DNA of 64,000 nucleotides, taken from Pseudooceanicola aestuarii. Its GTDB lineage: Bacteria; Pseudomonadota; Alphaproteobacteria; Rhodobacterales; Rhodobacteraceae. The notes under the pieces are model-generated. The model did no database searches and had not been told where the DNA came from. It was given only the letters and a program-made list of their open reading frames with translations. A program made the translations under genes and the position numbers. This document shows, one piece after another, positions 41,917 to 51,361 of the stretch; the stretch's first letter is position 1; every line of letters begins with the position of its first letter. The stretch spans positions 434,001-498,000 of the forward strand of contig NZ_JAAFZC010000002.1 of assembly GCF_010614805.1 (NCBI RefSeq), read 5' to 3'.

Positions 41917-43143
41917 ATGACAGAGTCCTCCATTTCCGCCCCCGCCCCCGATGACCGCCGCGCCCGGCGCAATGTCTGGATTCTGGTCCTGGCCCAGGCG
42001 ATCCTGGGCGCCCAGATGCCGATGATTTTCACCATCGGCGGGCTGGCCGGGCAATCGCTGGCCGCCAATGCCTGTCTGGCGACTCTGCCGATTTCCATGA
42101 TCGTGCTGGGCAGCATGTGCGCGGCCACGCCGATGTCGGCGGTCATGCAACGCTTTGGCCGCCGGGCGGGGTTTTTCCTGGGGGCTGCCGGCGGTGCGGT
42201 CGGCGGTCTGATCGGGGCCTATGGGTTGTACCTGGCGTCGTTCCCGGTGTTCCTGGCGGGGTCTTTCCTGACCGGCATCTACATGTCGGCACAGGGCTTT
42301 TACCGTTTCGCCGCCGCCGACACCGCGTCGGAAGGGTTCCGACCCAAGGCGATCGCATATGTCATGGCCGGGGGCCTTGCCTCTGCCGTGATCGGGCCGC
42401 AGATCGTGAAGGTGACGGCGGATGCGATGGTAGTGCCGTTCCTCGGCACCTACCTGGCCGTGATCGGGGTCAACGTTCTGGGATCGCTTCTGTTTCTTCT
42501 GTTGGACATTCCCCGTCCGCCAGTCCCCGCCCAAGACGCGCCGCGTGGCCGGACTCGGTGGGAGATGCTGAAAACCCCGCGCATCGCGGTCGCCGTGATC
42601 TGCGCCATGGTGTCCTATGCCTTGATGAACCTGGTGATGACCTCGACGCCGTTGGCCGTGGTCGGCTGCGGCTTCGACAAGGGCGATGCGGCCGATGTCG
42701 TCACCTTTCACGTCCTGGCAATGTATGCCCCCAGCTTCTTCACCGGCCACCTGATCGCGCGGTTCGGGGTCGAGAAGGTCGTCGCCGCCGGCCTGCTGAT
42801 CCTGGCCGGTGCCGGGGCCGTGGCATTGCAGGGTGTGCAGCTGGAGAACTTCTTTGGCGCGTTGATCCTGTTGGGGCTGGGCTGGAACTTCGGTTTCATC
42901 GGGGCGACGACGATGCTGGCCGGTGCCCATGCCGCGCATGAACGTGGGCGAATGCAGGGCTTGAACGACATGATCGTCTTTGGCGGCGTGACCTTGGCCT
43001 CCCTCTCCTCCGGCGGGTTGATGAATTGCGCGGGCGGAACCGCGCAAGAGGGCTGGACCGCCGTGAACCTGGCGATGGCGCCGTTCCTGGTGCTGGCCGG
43101 TGGCGCGCTGATCTGGCTGGTGATGCGCCCGCGCCCAGCCTAG
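41917..43143 (+). CDS. Major facilitator superfamily transporter
   Basis: A 408-residue membrane protein with 12 predicted helices and the MFS loop between helices 2 and 3 (AVMQRFGRRAGFFLGAAGGA). A central cytoplasmic stretch (about 195-215) contains PPVPAQDAPRGRTRWEMLKT. No Cys/His selectivity motif indicates the substrate. It lies downstream of cobB on the same strand after a hairpin, so it may be a separate unit. A cobalamin link is not supported by the sequence. Confidence 0.85.
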   Translation: MTESSISAPAPDDRRARRNVWILVLAQAILGAQMPMIFTIGGLAGQSLAANACLATLPISMIVLGSMCAATPMSAVMQRFGRRAGFFLGAAGGAVGGLIGAYGLYLASFPVFLAGSFLTGIYMSAQGFYRFAAADTASEGFRPKAIAYVMAGGLASAVIGPQIVKVTADAMVVPFLGTYLAVIGVNVLGSLLFLLLDIPRPPVPAQDAPRGRTRWEMLKTPRIAVAVICAMVSYALMNLVMTSTPLAVVGCGFDKGDAADVVTFHVLAMYAPSFFTGHLIARFGVEKVVAAGLLILAGAGAVALQGVQLENFFGALILLGLGWNFGFIGATTMLAGAHAAHERGRMQGLNDMIVFGGVTLASLSSGGLMNCAGGTAQEGWTAVNLAMAPFLVLAGGALIWLVMRPRPA

Positions 43144-43205
43144 GATCGCAGGCTGCCCTGGTCCTCCCGGCCTGCCCCCCGGCCCTGCCCGAGGTGCGGC
43201 GCCCC

Positions 43206-43991
43206 TCAGAACCTGCCGGTCAGCGCCATGCGCATCAACGCCACGCGATCGCGCAGCTGGCCCGGCCGGGCCTCCCCCGCTGCCACACGACCTGGCCTCC
43301 GGGCCACCCGCGACAGGATCGCTCCCGTCCCCGCCAGCGGATAAAGCGCCGGTCGTTGTGCCGCTGCAAGGGCCGGCGCCACCCGACGCGCATTGGCGAG
43401 ACGTTCCAGGCCCCGGCCTGCCAGATCGGCAACGGCCGCCGATCGTCCATCGGGAAGCGGTGCGCGCCCGGCCTCCTCCAGCTCGGGAATGGCGAGAAAC
43501 CAACGCGCCAAACCAAACGCCGCCCCGGCATCCGCCGCCAGACCCGCCGGCAGCGGCCTGCCCAGGATCCGCGCGGCCACGTCCAGTAGACGGCCGCTGG
43601 TGTTCTCAAGATAGGACCAAAGCGCCGTCTCATCTTCGAACATCGTCTTTTCCAGATCGCGATGCCGGGCCACGATCAGCGCGTCCAGAAGATGCGCGGC
43701 CTCCCCGTCCAGAACCAGGGCTAGGGGCGTGACCACCTCATGCCGTCGTACAGGACCACCGGCAGCGATCTCCGCCAGGGCATCGCGCCACCATTGCAAT
43801 CGCATCTGCGCGATCATCGGCTCCTGCGTGACCCAAGGCGCGCGCGCGACTTCCAGGTTGAACGCATAAAGCGGAAACAATCCCCGCCGCGCCGCGACCG
43901 GAGCCGCCATCACCGCCCGGAACCGATCCGGGTCACCGCGTTCCACCAGCCGGGCGCAGGCCGTCAGATCGTCATCGAAGTCAGAGTTCAT
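43206..43991 (-). CDS. Squalene/phytoene synthase-like protein (NDUFAF6-like)
   Basis: A 261-residue helical protein of the squalene/phytoene synthase superfamily, with LFPLYAFNLEVARAPWVTQE, RLQWWRDALAEIAAGGP and LLDALIVARHRDLEKTMFED. The paired Asp-rich motifs that bind substrate Mg in true synthases are not apparent. Such non-catalytic-looking members include NDUFAF6, a respiratory complex I assembly factor, so an assembly role is as likely as isoprenoid synthesis. The start (ATG 43991) overlaps the end of the hydrolase gene by 11 bp. Confidence 0.75.
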   Translation of the reverse strand: MNSDFDDDLTACARLVERGDPDRFRAVMAAPVAARRGLFPLYAFNLEVARAPWVTQEPMIAQMRLQWWRDALAEIAAGGPVRRHEVVTPLALVLDGEAAHLLDALIVARHRDLEKTMFEDETALWSYLENTSGRLLDVAARILGRPLPAGLAADAGAAFGLARWFLAIPELEEAGRAPLPDGRSAAVADLAGRGLERLANARRVAPALAAAQRPALYPLAGTGAILSRVARRPGRVAAGEARPGQLRDRVALMRMALTGRF

Positions 43992-44958
43992 CCAAAAACT
44001 CCGCCATCTTTCGAGTCGTTTCGGGTGCATCCACCACGTCCAGATGCGATACGCCCGGAAGCAGCACATACCGCCCGTTCGGCGTGGCCGCCGACATCAC
44101 GGGCTCATATTGATCGGCGCGAAACGCCTCGTCCCGCGCCCCGGCGACAAGGAGAAACGGCGGCAGAGCGGCGACATCTGACAGGTAATCCCCTCTCGGC
44201 GCATAGGATGTGTTCATCCGCCAGGAATATTCGGTTCGTGCCAAGTGGCCCTGCGGCCCCTTCAGCACCTCTTGCGGCATTGCGAATTGCATCACCGTCA
44301 GATGGTCCAAGGCGTGAATGCCGACCTTGTTCAGCATGGACAGCCCGACGATCCGGCGGGTCAAAGGGTGCGCCCAGCCCCCGGAGTTGTCCCGCGCGGT
44401 GGGGGCATTGTATTTGAGGAATGGGGCCAGCAGGATGGCCCCATCGATCAGCGCTGCGTTACCCCCACCGGCGAACCGCACCACCAACCCGCCCCCGGAG
44501 GAATGCCCGGCAAGCACGACCTTTTGCCCGGGCGCCGCCTCTGCCGCGATCAGGTCTGCCAGGTCCTCCTCCAGCTGGCCGATATGGTCCACGTCGCCCG
44601 ACCGTCCTTCGGAAGCGCCGTGCCCGCGCAGATCGGGAACCACGACATTCGCATGCTCCGCCATCCGTCGCGCCAGCCCATCGAATTGCCCACCGTGCCA
44701 GCCCGATCCGTGCACGAGAACGAGCAAGGGCGCCCCGTTCGGCCCGGCAACCCGCCGTACGGGCAGAGCGAGCCCGTCCCGCATCGTAATCCTTTCCACC
44801 CCAAGCGGCGCCGCCCCGCGTGCGATCTGCCTGGAGAAGTCCAGCCCCCCGGTTTCCGGCAGGCTTGCCCGGACCGGTTGCGACAGGATCAGCGCAAATG
44901 GCAGAACCGCCGTCACGGTCAGCGCGATCCCCGCGATGGTGATAAGTCTCGTCAGCAT
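43981..44958 (-). CDS. Alpha/beta hydrolase, membrane anchored
   Basis: A 325-residue hydrolase with an N-terminal membrane helix or signal anchor (LITIAGIALTVTAVLPFALI). It has LLVLVHGSGWHGGQFDGLAR, DLRGHGASEG, the nucleophile elbow AGHSSGGG, and late Asp (DEAF) and His (GVSHLDVV). It resembles monoglyceride-lipase-type enzymes; no substrate can be named. It is co-transcribed with the squalene/phytoene-synthase-like gene. About 327 bp upstream contain no gene. Confidence 0.8.
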   Translation of the reverse strand: MLTRLITIAGIALTVTAVLPFALILSQPVRASLPETGGLDFSRQIARGAAPLGVERITMRDGLALPVRRVAGPNGAPLLVLVHGSGWHGGQFDGLARRMAEHANVVVPDLRGHGASEGRSGDVDHIGQLEEDLADLIAAEAAPGQKVVLAGHSSGGGLVVRFAGGGNAALIDGAILLAPFLKYNAPTARDNSGGWAHPLTRRIVGLSMLNKVGIHALDHLTVMQFAMPQEVLKGPQGHLARTEYSWRMNTSYAPRGDYLSDVAALPPFLLVAGARDEAFRADQYEPVMSAATPNGRYVLLPGVSHLDVVDAPETTRKMAEFLDEL

Positions 44959-45285
44959 GTCATCCCCCAGCCGTCCGCCACACTGCCCCGGTTACTCGCC
45001 GATGGAACCGGGTGTGGCAAGGGGGTCGGCCGGCCAACGTCACCAACCCGTGCTGCCATTCATGCCACCTGGATCTGAACAAAAGACTAATGGCTCAGGG
45101 AAAATCGAAAACCGGAAACCTGACACGCGTTGACAGATTGGTAATCTTTTCAGGCCTACCCTGGTCGCACAACGGAACCCACGGACCTGAACCAATGCGC
45201 TCCATGTGGAACACCATCGCAATATTCATAGCGGTCAGCTGGCATTGGTTGCACCGGCCAGCCACATCCCTGCGCCGCGCGGGCA
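44959..45285. other. Gene-free stretch between hydrolase and cimA
   Basis: A 327-bp region without a supported gene. Both flanking genes are leftward, so the hydrolase promoter probably lies here. One TTGACA at 45132-45137 on the + strand lacks a good -10. A short open frame from ATG 45195 begins with a hydrophobic stretch and then runs into cimA antisense; I do not accept it. Confidence 0.5.
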
Positions 45286-46911
45286 TCAGGGGAGCGGCGC
45301 CCGCTCCACCTCCCGCAACAATTTCCATCGCACAGCGTCCAACAACGCCTCGAAACTGGCGTCGACAATGTTGGGTGACACGCCAACGGTGGACCAGCGG
45401 CGGCCGCTGGCGTCTTCGCTGTCGATGATCACGCGGGTTACCGCCTCCGTGCCGCCCTGGGTGATGCGGACCTTGAAATCGACGAGCCTCATATCGGCAA
45501 TCGCGTCCTGGTATTGCCCCAGATCCTTCGCCAAGGCCGTCGCCAACGCATTGACAGGCCCGCGATCAGAGCCGGTTTCATCCAGGCTTTCGGAGACAGA
45601 CAACCGCTTTTCCCCGTCCACCTTCAGAACCACCACCGCCTCGGAAAGGGAGACCATCTCATCATACTTGTTCTTCCGCCTCTCAACCGCTACGCGATAG
45701 CGCTTGACCTCGAAGAAATCCGGCATTCGGCCCAGCACCTGCCGCGCCAGAACCTCGAAGCTTGCCTGGGCACTGTCATAGGTGTAGCCGCGATCCTCGC
45801 GCTCCTTGACCTGGCGCAGAATGTCCGCAAGGGCCGGGTCGCCCTTGGCAACCTCCAGTCCCGCATCCGACAGGCGGCGGCGCAGATTGGATTGACCGGC
45901 CTGGTTGGACATCGGGATCACCCGTGCGTTGCCCACTACCGCCGGGTCGACATGTTCATAGGTCGACGGGTCCTTGAGAATTGCAGAAGCATGCAGCCCG
46001 GCCTTGTGCGCAAACGCCGAAGCACCGACAAACGGCGCCTGCTTCACCGGCACACGGTTCAGGATCTCATCCAGCCGCCGCGACAATGCGGTCAACCCGG
46101 TCAACGCAGCGCGATCGACGCCGGTCTGATAGAGGCTGGCATAAGGCTCCTTCAGCAGCAGCGTCGGGATCAGGGTTACCAGGTTGGCATTGCCGCAACG
46201 CTCCCCCAGCCCGTTCAGCGTGCCCTGGATCTGTCGCGCGCCCGCATCCACGGCGGCCAGGCTGCCCGCAACCGCATTGGCGGTATCGTTATGGGTATGG
46301 ATGCCCAGCCGGTCGCCCGGGACGCCGGCAGCGATCACATCCGCCACGATCTCACCGATCTGAACCGGCAAGGTACCGCCATTGGTATCGCAAAGCACGA
46401 TCCAGCGGGCATCTCCCTCCAGCGCGGCATGCAGACAGCTCAGGGCATAGTCCCGGTTCGCTTTCCAACCGTCAAAGAAATGTTCCGCATCGAACAGCGC
46501 TTCGCGTCCTTGAGCCACGAGATGCGCGACCGAGCGGTGGATATTCTCCCGGTTTTCCGCCAACGTAATGCCCAAAGCCCGCTCTACATGAAAATCATGG
46601 GTCTTGCCGACCAGGCAGACCGCGGGGGTGTTCGCGTTCAAAACTGCGGCCAGGACATCATCATTTTCCGCGCTGATGCCCGTGCGCTTGGTCATGCCAA
46701 AGGCCGCCATGGTGGCGCGTGTCTGCGGCGCGGCGTCGAAAAAGGCGCTATCGGTGGGGTTGGCACCCGGCCAGCCGCCCTCGATATAGTCGAGACCAAG
46801 GGCGTCCAGCATTCCGGCAATACGGATTTTTTCGGCGGTGGAAAATTGTACACCTTGCGTCTGCTGCCCGTCGCGCAGCGTCGTGTCGTAAAGAAACAGC
46901 CGGTCCGTCAT
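45286..46911 (-). CDS. cimA: CimA, citramalate synthase
   Basis: A 541-residue protein of the isopropylmalate/citramalate synthase family. The catalytic barrel has LYDTTLRDGQQTQGVQFSTA, GIHTHNDTANAVAGSLAAVD (metal-binding His-x-His) and IQGTLNGLGERCGNANLVTL. The C-terminal region (about 410-530) with MVSLSEAVVVLKVDGEKRLS and TRVIIDSEDASGRRWSTVGV is the LeuA-type allosteric domain. It condenses acetyl-CoA with pyruvate to (R)-citramalate, a threonine-independent route to isoleucine. Length and the D-Y-IEGGWPGANPTD block fit CimA more than LeuA. It follows cysS by 69 bp, probably in one transcript. Confidence 0.92.
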   Translation of the reverse strand: MTDRLFLYDTTLRDGQQTQGVQFSTAEKIRIAGMLDALGLDYIEGGWPGANPTDSAFFDAAPQTRATMAAFGMTKRTGISAENDDVLAAVLNANTPAVCLVGKTHDFHVERALGITLAENRENIHRSVAHLVAQGREALFDAEHFFDGWKANRDYALSCLHAALEGDARWIVLCDTNGGTLPVQIGEIVADVIAAGVPGDRLGIHTHNDTANAVAGSLAAVDAGARQIQGTLNGLGERCGNANLVTLIPTLLLKEPYASLYQTGVDRAALTGLTALSRRLDEILNRVPVKQAPFVGASAFAHKAGLHASAILKDPSTYEHVDPAVVGNARVIPMSNQAGQSNLRRRLSDAGLEVAKGDPALADILRQVKEREDRGYTYDSAQASFEVLARQVLGRMPDFFEVKRYRVAVERRKNKYDEMVSLSEAVVVLKVDGEKRLSVSESLDETGSDRGPVNALATALAKDLGQYQDAIADMRLVDFKVRITQGGTEAVTRVIIDSEDASGRRWSTVGVSPNIVDASFEALLDAVRWKLLREVERAPLP

Positions 46912-46980
46912 TGCCGCGCCTCCCCCTCATCTATCCTCGAATATGCCAGCTCCCGGAGCGGCGCCCCGGTGCCCGCCCTC

Positions 46981-48345
46981 TCAGCTCAGCTCGTCAAGCA
47001 CGGCGGGATCAAACCCGGGGCCGGCGACCAATTCCACACCATTCCTGGACATCCGCACCTCGACACCTGCGTCGGTCAAGGCGCTTTTCAACCGGTCAAC
47101 CTCGGTGAAGTCCTTGGTTTCCATGGCAGTTCGGCGCGCGGCAAGCAACCGCCCCTCCAGCGCCGACAGATCAACATCCGGGGCCTGCGCCCAGTCGCCC
47201 AGCCCTTCGGCCAGCAGCCCCATCATCCGGGCAGAGGCGAGAAGCGCGGGCGGATCGGTCCGGGCCAGCTGATGCAGGCGCGCGATGGCCCCGGCAGTAT
47301 TCAGATCGTCGCTCAGCGCCGCGACGACCTCGGCATCGGGGGCGCCGGGGGTGTGCCCCGCGACCAGGTCGCGCCAGCTGCGCAGGGTGGCCTCGGCTTC
47401 TGCGCGCTTCTTCTCCGTCCAGTCCATGGGTCGGGTGTAATGGGTACCCATGAACACCATGCGGATCACCTCCCCCGGGACGCCCTGGTCCAGAAGATCC
47501 CGGACAGTGAAGAAATTGCCCAGGGATTTGGACATCTTCTTCCCTTCCACCTGCAACATCTCGTTATGCATCCAGAAGCGGGCGAAATCGCCTTCGGGAT
47601 GGGCGCAGCAGCTTTGCGCAATCTCGTTCTCATGGTGGGGGAACTGCAAATCGATCCCCCCGCCGTGAATATCGAATGTGTCGCCCAGCAATTCCCGCGC
47701 CATGGCGGAGCATTCGATATGCCACCCCGGGCGCCCCCGGCCCCAGGGGCTGGGCCATCCCGGTTGCGCCTGGGTGGAAGGTTTCCACAGGACGAAATCC
47801 ATAGGATCTTCCTTGTAAGGTGCGACCTCCACCCGGGCGCCGGCGATCATGTCATCCACCGACCGGCCCGACAGGGCGCCGTAGCCGGGGTAGGATCGGA
47901 CCCGGAACAATACGTGCCCCTCCGCCGCATAGGCATGACCGCGCGCGATCAACGTTTCGCACAGGGCGATCATCTGCGGGATATGAGCGGTGGCGCGGGG
48001 TTCGTGATCGGGCCGCAGGGCGCCGAGGGCTGCCATATCCTCGTGGTACCAGGCGATTGTCTCGTCCGTGATGGCGCTGATGTCGCGCCCGTCGCGGGCG
48101 GCGCGGGCGTTGATCTTGTCATCGACGTCGGTGAAATTGCGGACATATGTCACATGTCCCGCACCGTAGACATGGCGCAGCAGGCGGTAGAGCGTGTCGA
48201 ACACCACCACCGGACGGGCGTTGCCCAGATGCGCGCGGTCGTACACCGTGGGCCCGCAGACATACATGCGCACGTTCCGGGGGTCGATAGCGGCGAAATC
48301 TTCCTTCGTCCGGGTCTTCGTGTTGGTCAGCCTGATGCGGGCCAT
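46981..48345 (-). CDS. cysS: CysS, cysteinyl-tRNA synthetase
   Basis: A 454-residue class I synthetase. The HIGH-type motif is in [22 protein letters not shown] is at 270-278. Zinc and cysteine ligands appear at Cys30, Cys212, His237 and Glu241 ([14 protein letters not shown]). The C-terminal helical anticodon domain is slightly short against E. coli (461 residues). Essential for translation. cimA follows 69 bp downstream. Divergent from the small YjbR-family gene. Confidence 0.95.
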   Translation of the reverse strand: MARIRLTNTKTRTKEDFAAIDPRNVRMYVCGPTVYDRAHLGNARPVVVFDTLYRLLRHVYGAGHVTYVRNFTDVDDKINARAARDGRDISAITDETIAWYHEDMAALGALRPDHEPRATAHIPQMIALCETLIARGHAYAAEGHVLFRVRSYPGYGALSGRSVDDMIAGARVEVAPYKEDPMDFVLWKPSTQAQPGWPSPWGRGRPGWHIECSAMARELLGDTFDIHGGGIDLQFPHHENEIAQSCCAHPEGDFARFWMHNEMLQVEGKKMSKSLGNFFTVRDLLDQGVPGEVIRMVFMGTHYTRPMDWTEKKRAEAEATLRSWRDLVAGHTPGAPDAEVVAALSDDLNTAGAIARLHQLARTDPPALLASARMMGLLAEGLGDWAQAPDVDLSALEGRLLAARRTAMETKDFTEVDRLKSALTDAGVEVRMSRNGVELVAGPGFDPAVLDELS

Positions 48346-48547
48346 GATGCTATCCTTCGCGGGTCGGCCCGCGGGCGGCTTGGCAAGATCGTCTGGAAAG
48401 GTAACGAAGAAGCGGCCCGCGGAGTTGTCTCAGCAGGGAATGATGCAGCAGATAATGTTGCGCGTCGTCGCCATGGCCCTTGCATAGCGTTGCGCGGCCG
48501 GGCTGCCAAGACTTGTTTTCCACCCGCAGCCCGCGCAGGATCACGCG

Positions 48548-48889
48548 ATGAGCCGCGATATTGTCCGCCAGATCTGTGCGCCCCTGCCGGGGGTCGAACT
48601 GACCCACTCGTTTGGACCCGATCACGATGTCTGGAAAGTGGGTGGCAAGATGTTTGCCATCGTGGGCGGGCGCGACGATGGCGTTTCGGTCAAGACCTCG
48701 GATCCCGAGTTCGCCGCCATGATGATCGAGAGCGGCGAGGCGCGGCGCGCGCCCTATTTGCATCGCAGCTGGGTGCAATTGCCCTGGTCCGCGCCGCAGG
48801 AACTGATCCGGGCGCGGCTGGAAATCTCTTACGACATCATTCGTGCCGCGCTGACGAAGAAGGTTCAGGCCACATTGCCCAAGCGCTAG
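48548..48889 (+). CDS. MmcQ/YjbR family protein
   Basis: A 113-residue protein of the MmcQ/YjbR family: VRQICAPLPGVELTHSFG near the start, VWKVGGKMFAIVG, VSVKTSDPEFAAMMIESG and the C-terminal SWVQLPWSAPQELIRARLEI with SYDIIRAALTKK. The fold resembles DNA-binding helical bundles; no function is agreed. It stands alone between cysS and the PEP-mutase-like gene. Confidence 0.85.
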   Translation: MSRDIVRQICAPLPGVELTHSFGPDHDVWKVGGKMFAIVGGRDDGVSVKTSDPEFAAMMIESGEARRAPYLHRSWVQLPWSAPQELIRARLEISYDIIRAALTKKVQATLPKR

Positions 48890-49027
48890 GCGGCCTGCCA
48901 TGTGCCCCGGCCCCGGCCTGCGGCGAAAGCGCCGGCGCCATGCGGCGACCGGGCAGAAGGTGAACAGAAACCCCTTGCCTCACTGGCGTAAACACCGGAC
49001 CCTCCGGGCAACCGAGAGGAGACCCTC

Positions 49028-49843
49028 ATGCATGATCCCGGCCCCGCATTTCGTACGCTGCACCGCCCCGGCACGCCATTTATCCTGGCCAATGCCTGGG
49101 ACGCCGGGTCGGCCCGGATGTTGGCGGCAATGGGCGCGCAGGCGATCGGGACGTCCTCGGCGGCCGCGGCCTTTACCCTGGGCAAGGCCGATGGCACCCT
49201 GACCCGAGACGAGGCCCTGGCCAATGCGCAAGCATTGGTCGCGGCCACGCCGCTGCCCGTCTCAGGAGATTTCGAGAACGGTTATGGCCCGTCCCCGGAC
49301 ACCTGCGCCGAGACCGTGCGCCTGGCGGCCGAGGCCGGGTTGGCGGGGATCAGCCTGGAGGATACGGACCTGCCCGGGACCGGCGCCTATGATCGTGATC
49401 TGGCGATCGAACGGATCCGCGCCGCCGCCAGCGCCGCCCGCGCCCTGCCCCGCGATTTTGTCCTGGTGGCGCGGGCCGACGGCATGATGACTGGCGCCTA
49501 TGACCTGGCGGAGGCACAGGCCCGTCTTGCCGGCTACGAGGCCGCCGGCGCTGATTGCCTCTATGCACCTTTGCCACCCGCGTTCGAGGATCTGACCGCG
49601 ATCTGTGCCGCCACGCGGTTGCCGGTCAACGTCCTGGCGGCCGGTTCCTATGCCAGCTACACGCGGGAAGATTTCGCCCGGATCGGTGCGGCGCGGATCT
49701 CTCTGGGGTCGGCGCTGGCACGGGTAACGCAGCGCGCGCTGCTGGATGCGGCGGCGGAGATCCTGGAAGACGGGGCGTTTTCCTTGTTGAAACATTCCAT
49801 CTCCGGGGCGGAGATCGACAATCTGCTGGACCGCGGCGCATGA
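49028..49843 (+). CDS. Isocitrate lyase/PEP mutase family protein
   Basis: A 271-residue TIM barrel of the isocitrate lyase/phosphoenolpyruvate mutase superfamily. Typical blocks are FILANAWDAGSARMLAAMG, IGTSSAAAAFTLGKADG, VSGDFENGYGPSPDTCAETV (metal-binding Asp/Glu), GLAGISLEDTDLPG and DFVLVARADGM. The KKCGH catalytic Cys of isocitrate and methylisocitrate lyases is absent, so a carboxyphosphonoenolpyruvate-mutase-like or C-C lyase activity on an unidentified acid is more likely. GAGAGGAGA lies just before the ATG. Confidence 0.85.
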   Translation: MHDPGPAFRTLHRPGTPFILANAWDAGSARMLAAMGAQAIGTSSAAAAFTLGKADGTLTRDEALANAQALVAATPLPVSGDFENGYGPSPDTCAETVRLAAEAGLAGISLEDTDLPGTGAYDRDLAIERIRAAASAARALPRDFVLVARADGMMTGAYDLAEAQARLAGYEAAGADCLYAPLPPAFEDLTAICAATRLPVNVLAAGSYASYTREDFARIGAARISLGSALARVTQRALLDAAAEILEDGAFSLLKHSISGAEIDNLLDRGA

Positions 49844-49938
49844 ACGTCAGGCGTCATGACAGCCTGCGACGGATCTTCGGCCTGATCAGCGTGTCGCTGC
49901 TATAGGTCGGTGCTGCCATGGCGCAGGACAATCGGCGA

Positions 49939-49958
49939 CGCACCGAAAGGCCGGTGCG
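49939..49958. terminator. Hairpin between convergent genes
   Basis: CGCACCG (49939-49945) pairs with CGGTGCG (49952-49958) around AAAGGC, between the convergent PEP-mutase-like and cyclophilin genes. It can act in both directions, although no T-run is present. Confidence 0.4.
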
Positions 49959-49979
49959 CCGCGAACCCTCAAACGGCGA

Positions 49980-50534
49980 TCACTCCGTCACGGTAACGGA
50001 GACCATGCGGTCCGGCGCGCCGATAACGGCACCGTTAGCGCCCTCGCCGCGCTTGATCGCATCGACGATGTCCATGCCTTCGGTCACTTCACCAATGACG
50101 GTGTAGGCGCCGTTCAGATGCGAGGCCGGGGCGAACATGATGAAGAACTGTGAATTCGCGCTGTCGGGGCTTTGCGAGCGGGCCATGCCCAGAACGCCGC
50201 GCCCGAAATCCCGGTCGGAGAACTCGGCCTTGAGGTCGGGCAGATCCGATCCCCCCATCCCGGCGCGCCGCATGTCGCCGCCTTCGCGGGCGAATTGCAC
50301 ATCGCCTGTCTGGGCCATGAAGCCGTCGATCACGCGATGAAACCAGACGCCGTCGTAATCGCCACGTTCGGCCAGCGTGGTGATCCGCTCTACATGGCCG
50401 GGGGCCACGTCTTCGAACAGGTCGACGTGGATCGTGCCATTGGCCTCGCCCGCGATCTCGATATCCAGGCCGGTGGCCAGGGCCGGGGCGGCCAGCGCCC
50501 CCGCCAGGACCGTGGCCAGTGCCAGGTTACGCAT
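49980..50534 (-). CDS. Cyclophilin-type peptidyl-prolyl isomerase, periplasmic
   Basis: A 184-residue cyclophilin with a cleavable signal peptide (residues 1-20, ALAAPALA-T). The catalytic fold shows VWFHRVIDGFMAQTGDVQFA, containing the Arg of the active site, then GVLGMARSQSPDSANSQFFI and HLNGAYTVIGEVTEGMDIVD. It catalyses prolyl cis-trans isomerisation in the periplasm. Translation starts inside the stop region of the cytosolic paralog (8-bp overlap), so the two form one operon. Confidence 0.92.
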   Translation of the reverse strand: MRNLALATVLAGALAAPALATGLDIEIAGEANGTIHVDLFEDVAPGHVERITTLAERGDYDGVWFHRVIDGFMAQTGDVQFAREGGDMRRAGMGGSDLPDLKAEFSDRDFGRGVLGMARSQSPDSANSQFFIMFAPASHLNGAYTVIGEVTEGMDIVDAIKRGEGANGAVIGAPDRMVSVTVTE

Positions 50535-51033
50535 CGGCGGCCACCTTGACGCTGATCATGCGATCGGGGCTTGCGGGCGGCTCGCCACGGGTGATGGCGT
50601 CGACATGTTCCATGCCCTCGATCACCCGACCGTAGACGGTATATTGGCCGTTCAGGAAATGGTTGTCGCCGAAATTGATGAAGAACTGGCTGTTGGCCGA
50701 ATTCGGGTTCTGCGACCGGGCCGCCCCCAGGGTGCCCCGATCATGCGGCAGCTTGGAGAATTCGGCCGGCAGGTTCGGCAGGTCGGAGCCGCCGGTGCCC
50801 GCCATGCGCAGGTCGAAATCGGCTTCCATATTGCCGTGCTTCACGTCGCCGGTCTGCGCCATGAAACCGTCGATCACGCGGTGAAAGGCCACGTTGTCAT
50901 AGGCGCCGGCGCGGGCCAGTTCCTTCATCCGGGCGGAATGTTCGGGCGCGACGTCGGGCAGAAGCTCGATCGTGACGGTGCCGCCTTCCAGCTGCATCAG
51001 GATGGTGTTTTCGGGGTCCTTGATCTCGGCCAT
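50527..51033 (-). CDS. Cyclophilin-type peptidyl-prolyl isomerase, cytosolic
   Basis: A 168-residue cyclophilin without a signal peptide: VAFHRVIDGFMAQTGDVKHG, TLGAARSQNPNSANSQFFIN and FLNGQYTVYGRVIEGMEHVD. ATG 51033 is preceded by AAGGAGAGA, and an upstream in-frame start at 51090 is less likely. It is paired with a periplasmic paralog; the arrangement is common in Rhodobacterales. Expected to act on cytosolic proteins. Confidence 0.93.
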   Translation of the reverse strand: MAEIKDPENTILMQLEGGTVTIELLPDVAPEHSARMKELARAGAYDNVAFHRVIDGFMAQTGDVKHGNMEADFDLRMAGTGGSDLPNLPAEFSKLPHDRGTLGAARSQNPNSANSQFFINFGDNHFLNGQYTVYGRVIEGMEHVDAITRGEPPASPDRMISVKVAADA

Positions 51034-51096
51034 ATGTCTCTCCTTGGGTTTGGCCCAGCAATAGGGCGCGGCGCGGCAATTGCCAAGCATGGAGGT

Positions 51097-51119
51097 CGCG
51101 GCTGCCCCTCACAGCCGCG
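51097..51119 (-). terminator. Hairpin after the fds operon
   Basis: CGCGGCTG (51097-51104) pairs with CAGCCGCG (51112-51119), loop of 7. It lies downstream of fdsD on the minus strand and upstream of the cyclophilin start, and may end the fds transcript. There is no T-run. Confidence 0.4.
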
Positions 51120-51157
51120 TCAGATGCGGGCGTTTGCCGATCCGGGCGGGCGGCCGG

Positions 51158-51361
51158 TTACAGCAGACGGACAGCGGCGCGCACGGCGGGATCCAGCCCG
51201 GCGCCCCCGGTCGCGACATGGGCCTGCAACTGGGCCCGCATCCGCGGCTCCCAGAAATCGCGCAGGTGATCTGCGATACGCTCCGGCTGGTCCTGCCCCG
51301 GCTGGGTCAGGAAAAAGGTGGCGATCTGGTTGGCCATGCGGACCATCTTGTCAGGCGACAT
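51158..51361 (-). CDS. fdsD: FdsD, formate dehydrogenase delta subunit
   Basis: A 67-residue protein, MSPDKMVRMANQIATFFLTQ onward, with DHLRDFWEPRMRAQLQAHVA; this is the short FdsD family that accompanies NAD-dependent molybdenum formate dehydrogenases. It assists assembly or binding of the cofactor. The ATG at 51361 lies 11 bp inside the fdhD 3' end, so the genes are coupled. A longer upstream frame exists but overlaps fdhD. Confidence 0.85.
   Translation of the reverse strand: MSPDKMVRMANQIATFFLTQPGQDQPERIADHLRDFWEPRMRAQLQAHVATGGAGLDPAVRAAVRLL

Noticed and set aside
45195..45428. Small open frame with hydrophobic start (MRSMWNTIAIFIAVSWHWLH)
   Set aside because: After about 30 codons it runs antisense to cimA with no domain; lacks a ribosome binding site and promoter support.
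48440..48487. Short open frame beginning MMQQIMLRVV (15 codons) between cysS and the YjbR-family gene, possible leader peptide
   Set aside because: No regulatory codon run, terminator/antiterminator pair or link to a downstream amino acid gene was seen.
45514..48963. 1149-residue open frame on the + strand opposite cimA and cysS
   Set aside because: It spans two well-conserved essential genes on the other strand, has no recognisable domains and is low in structure; an antisense artefact.
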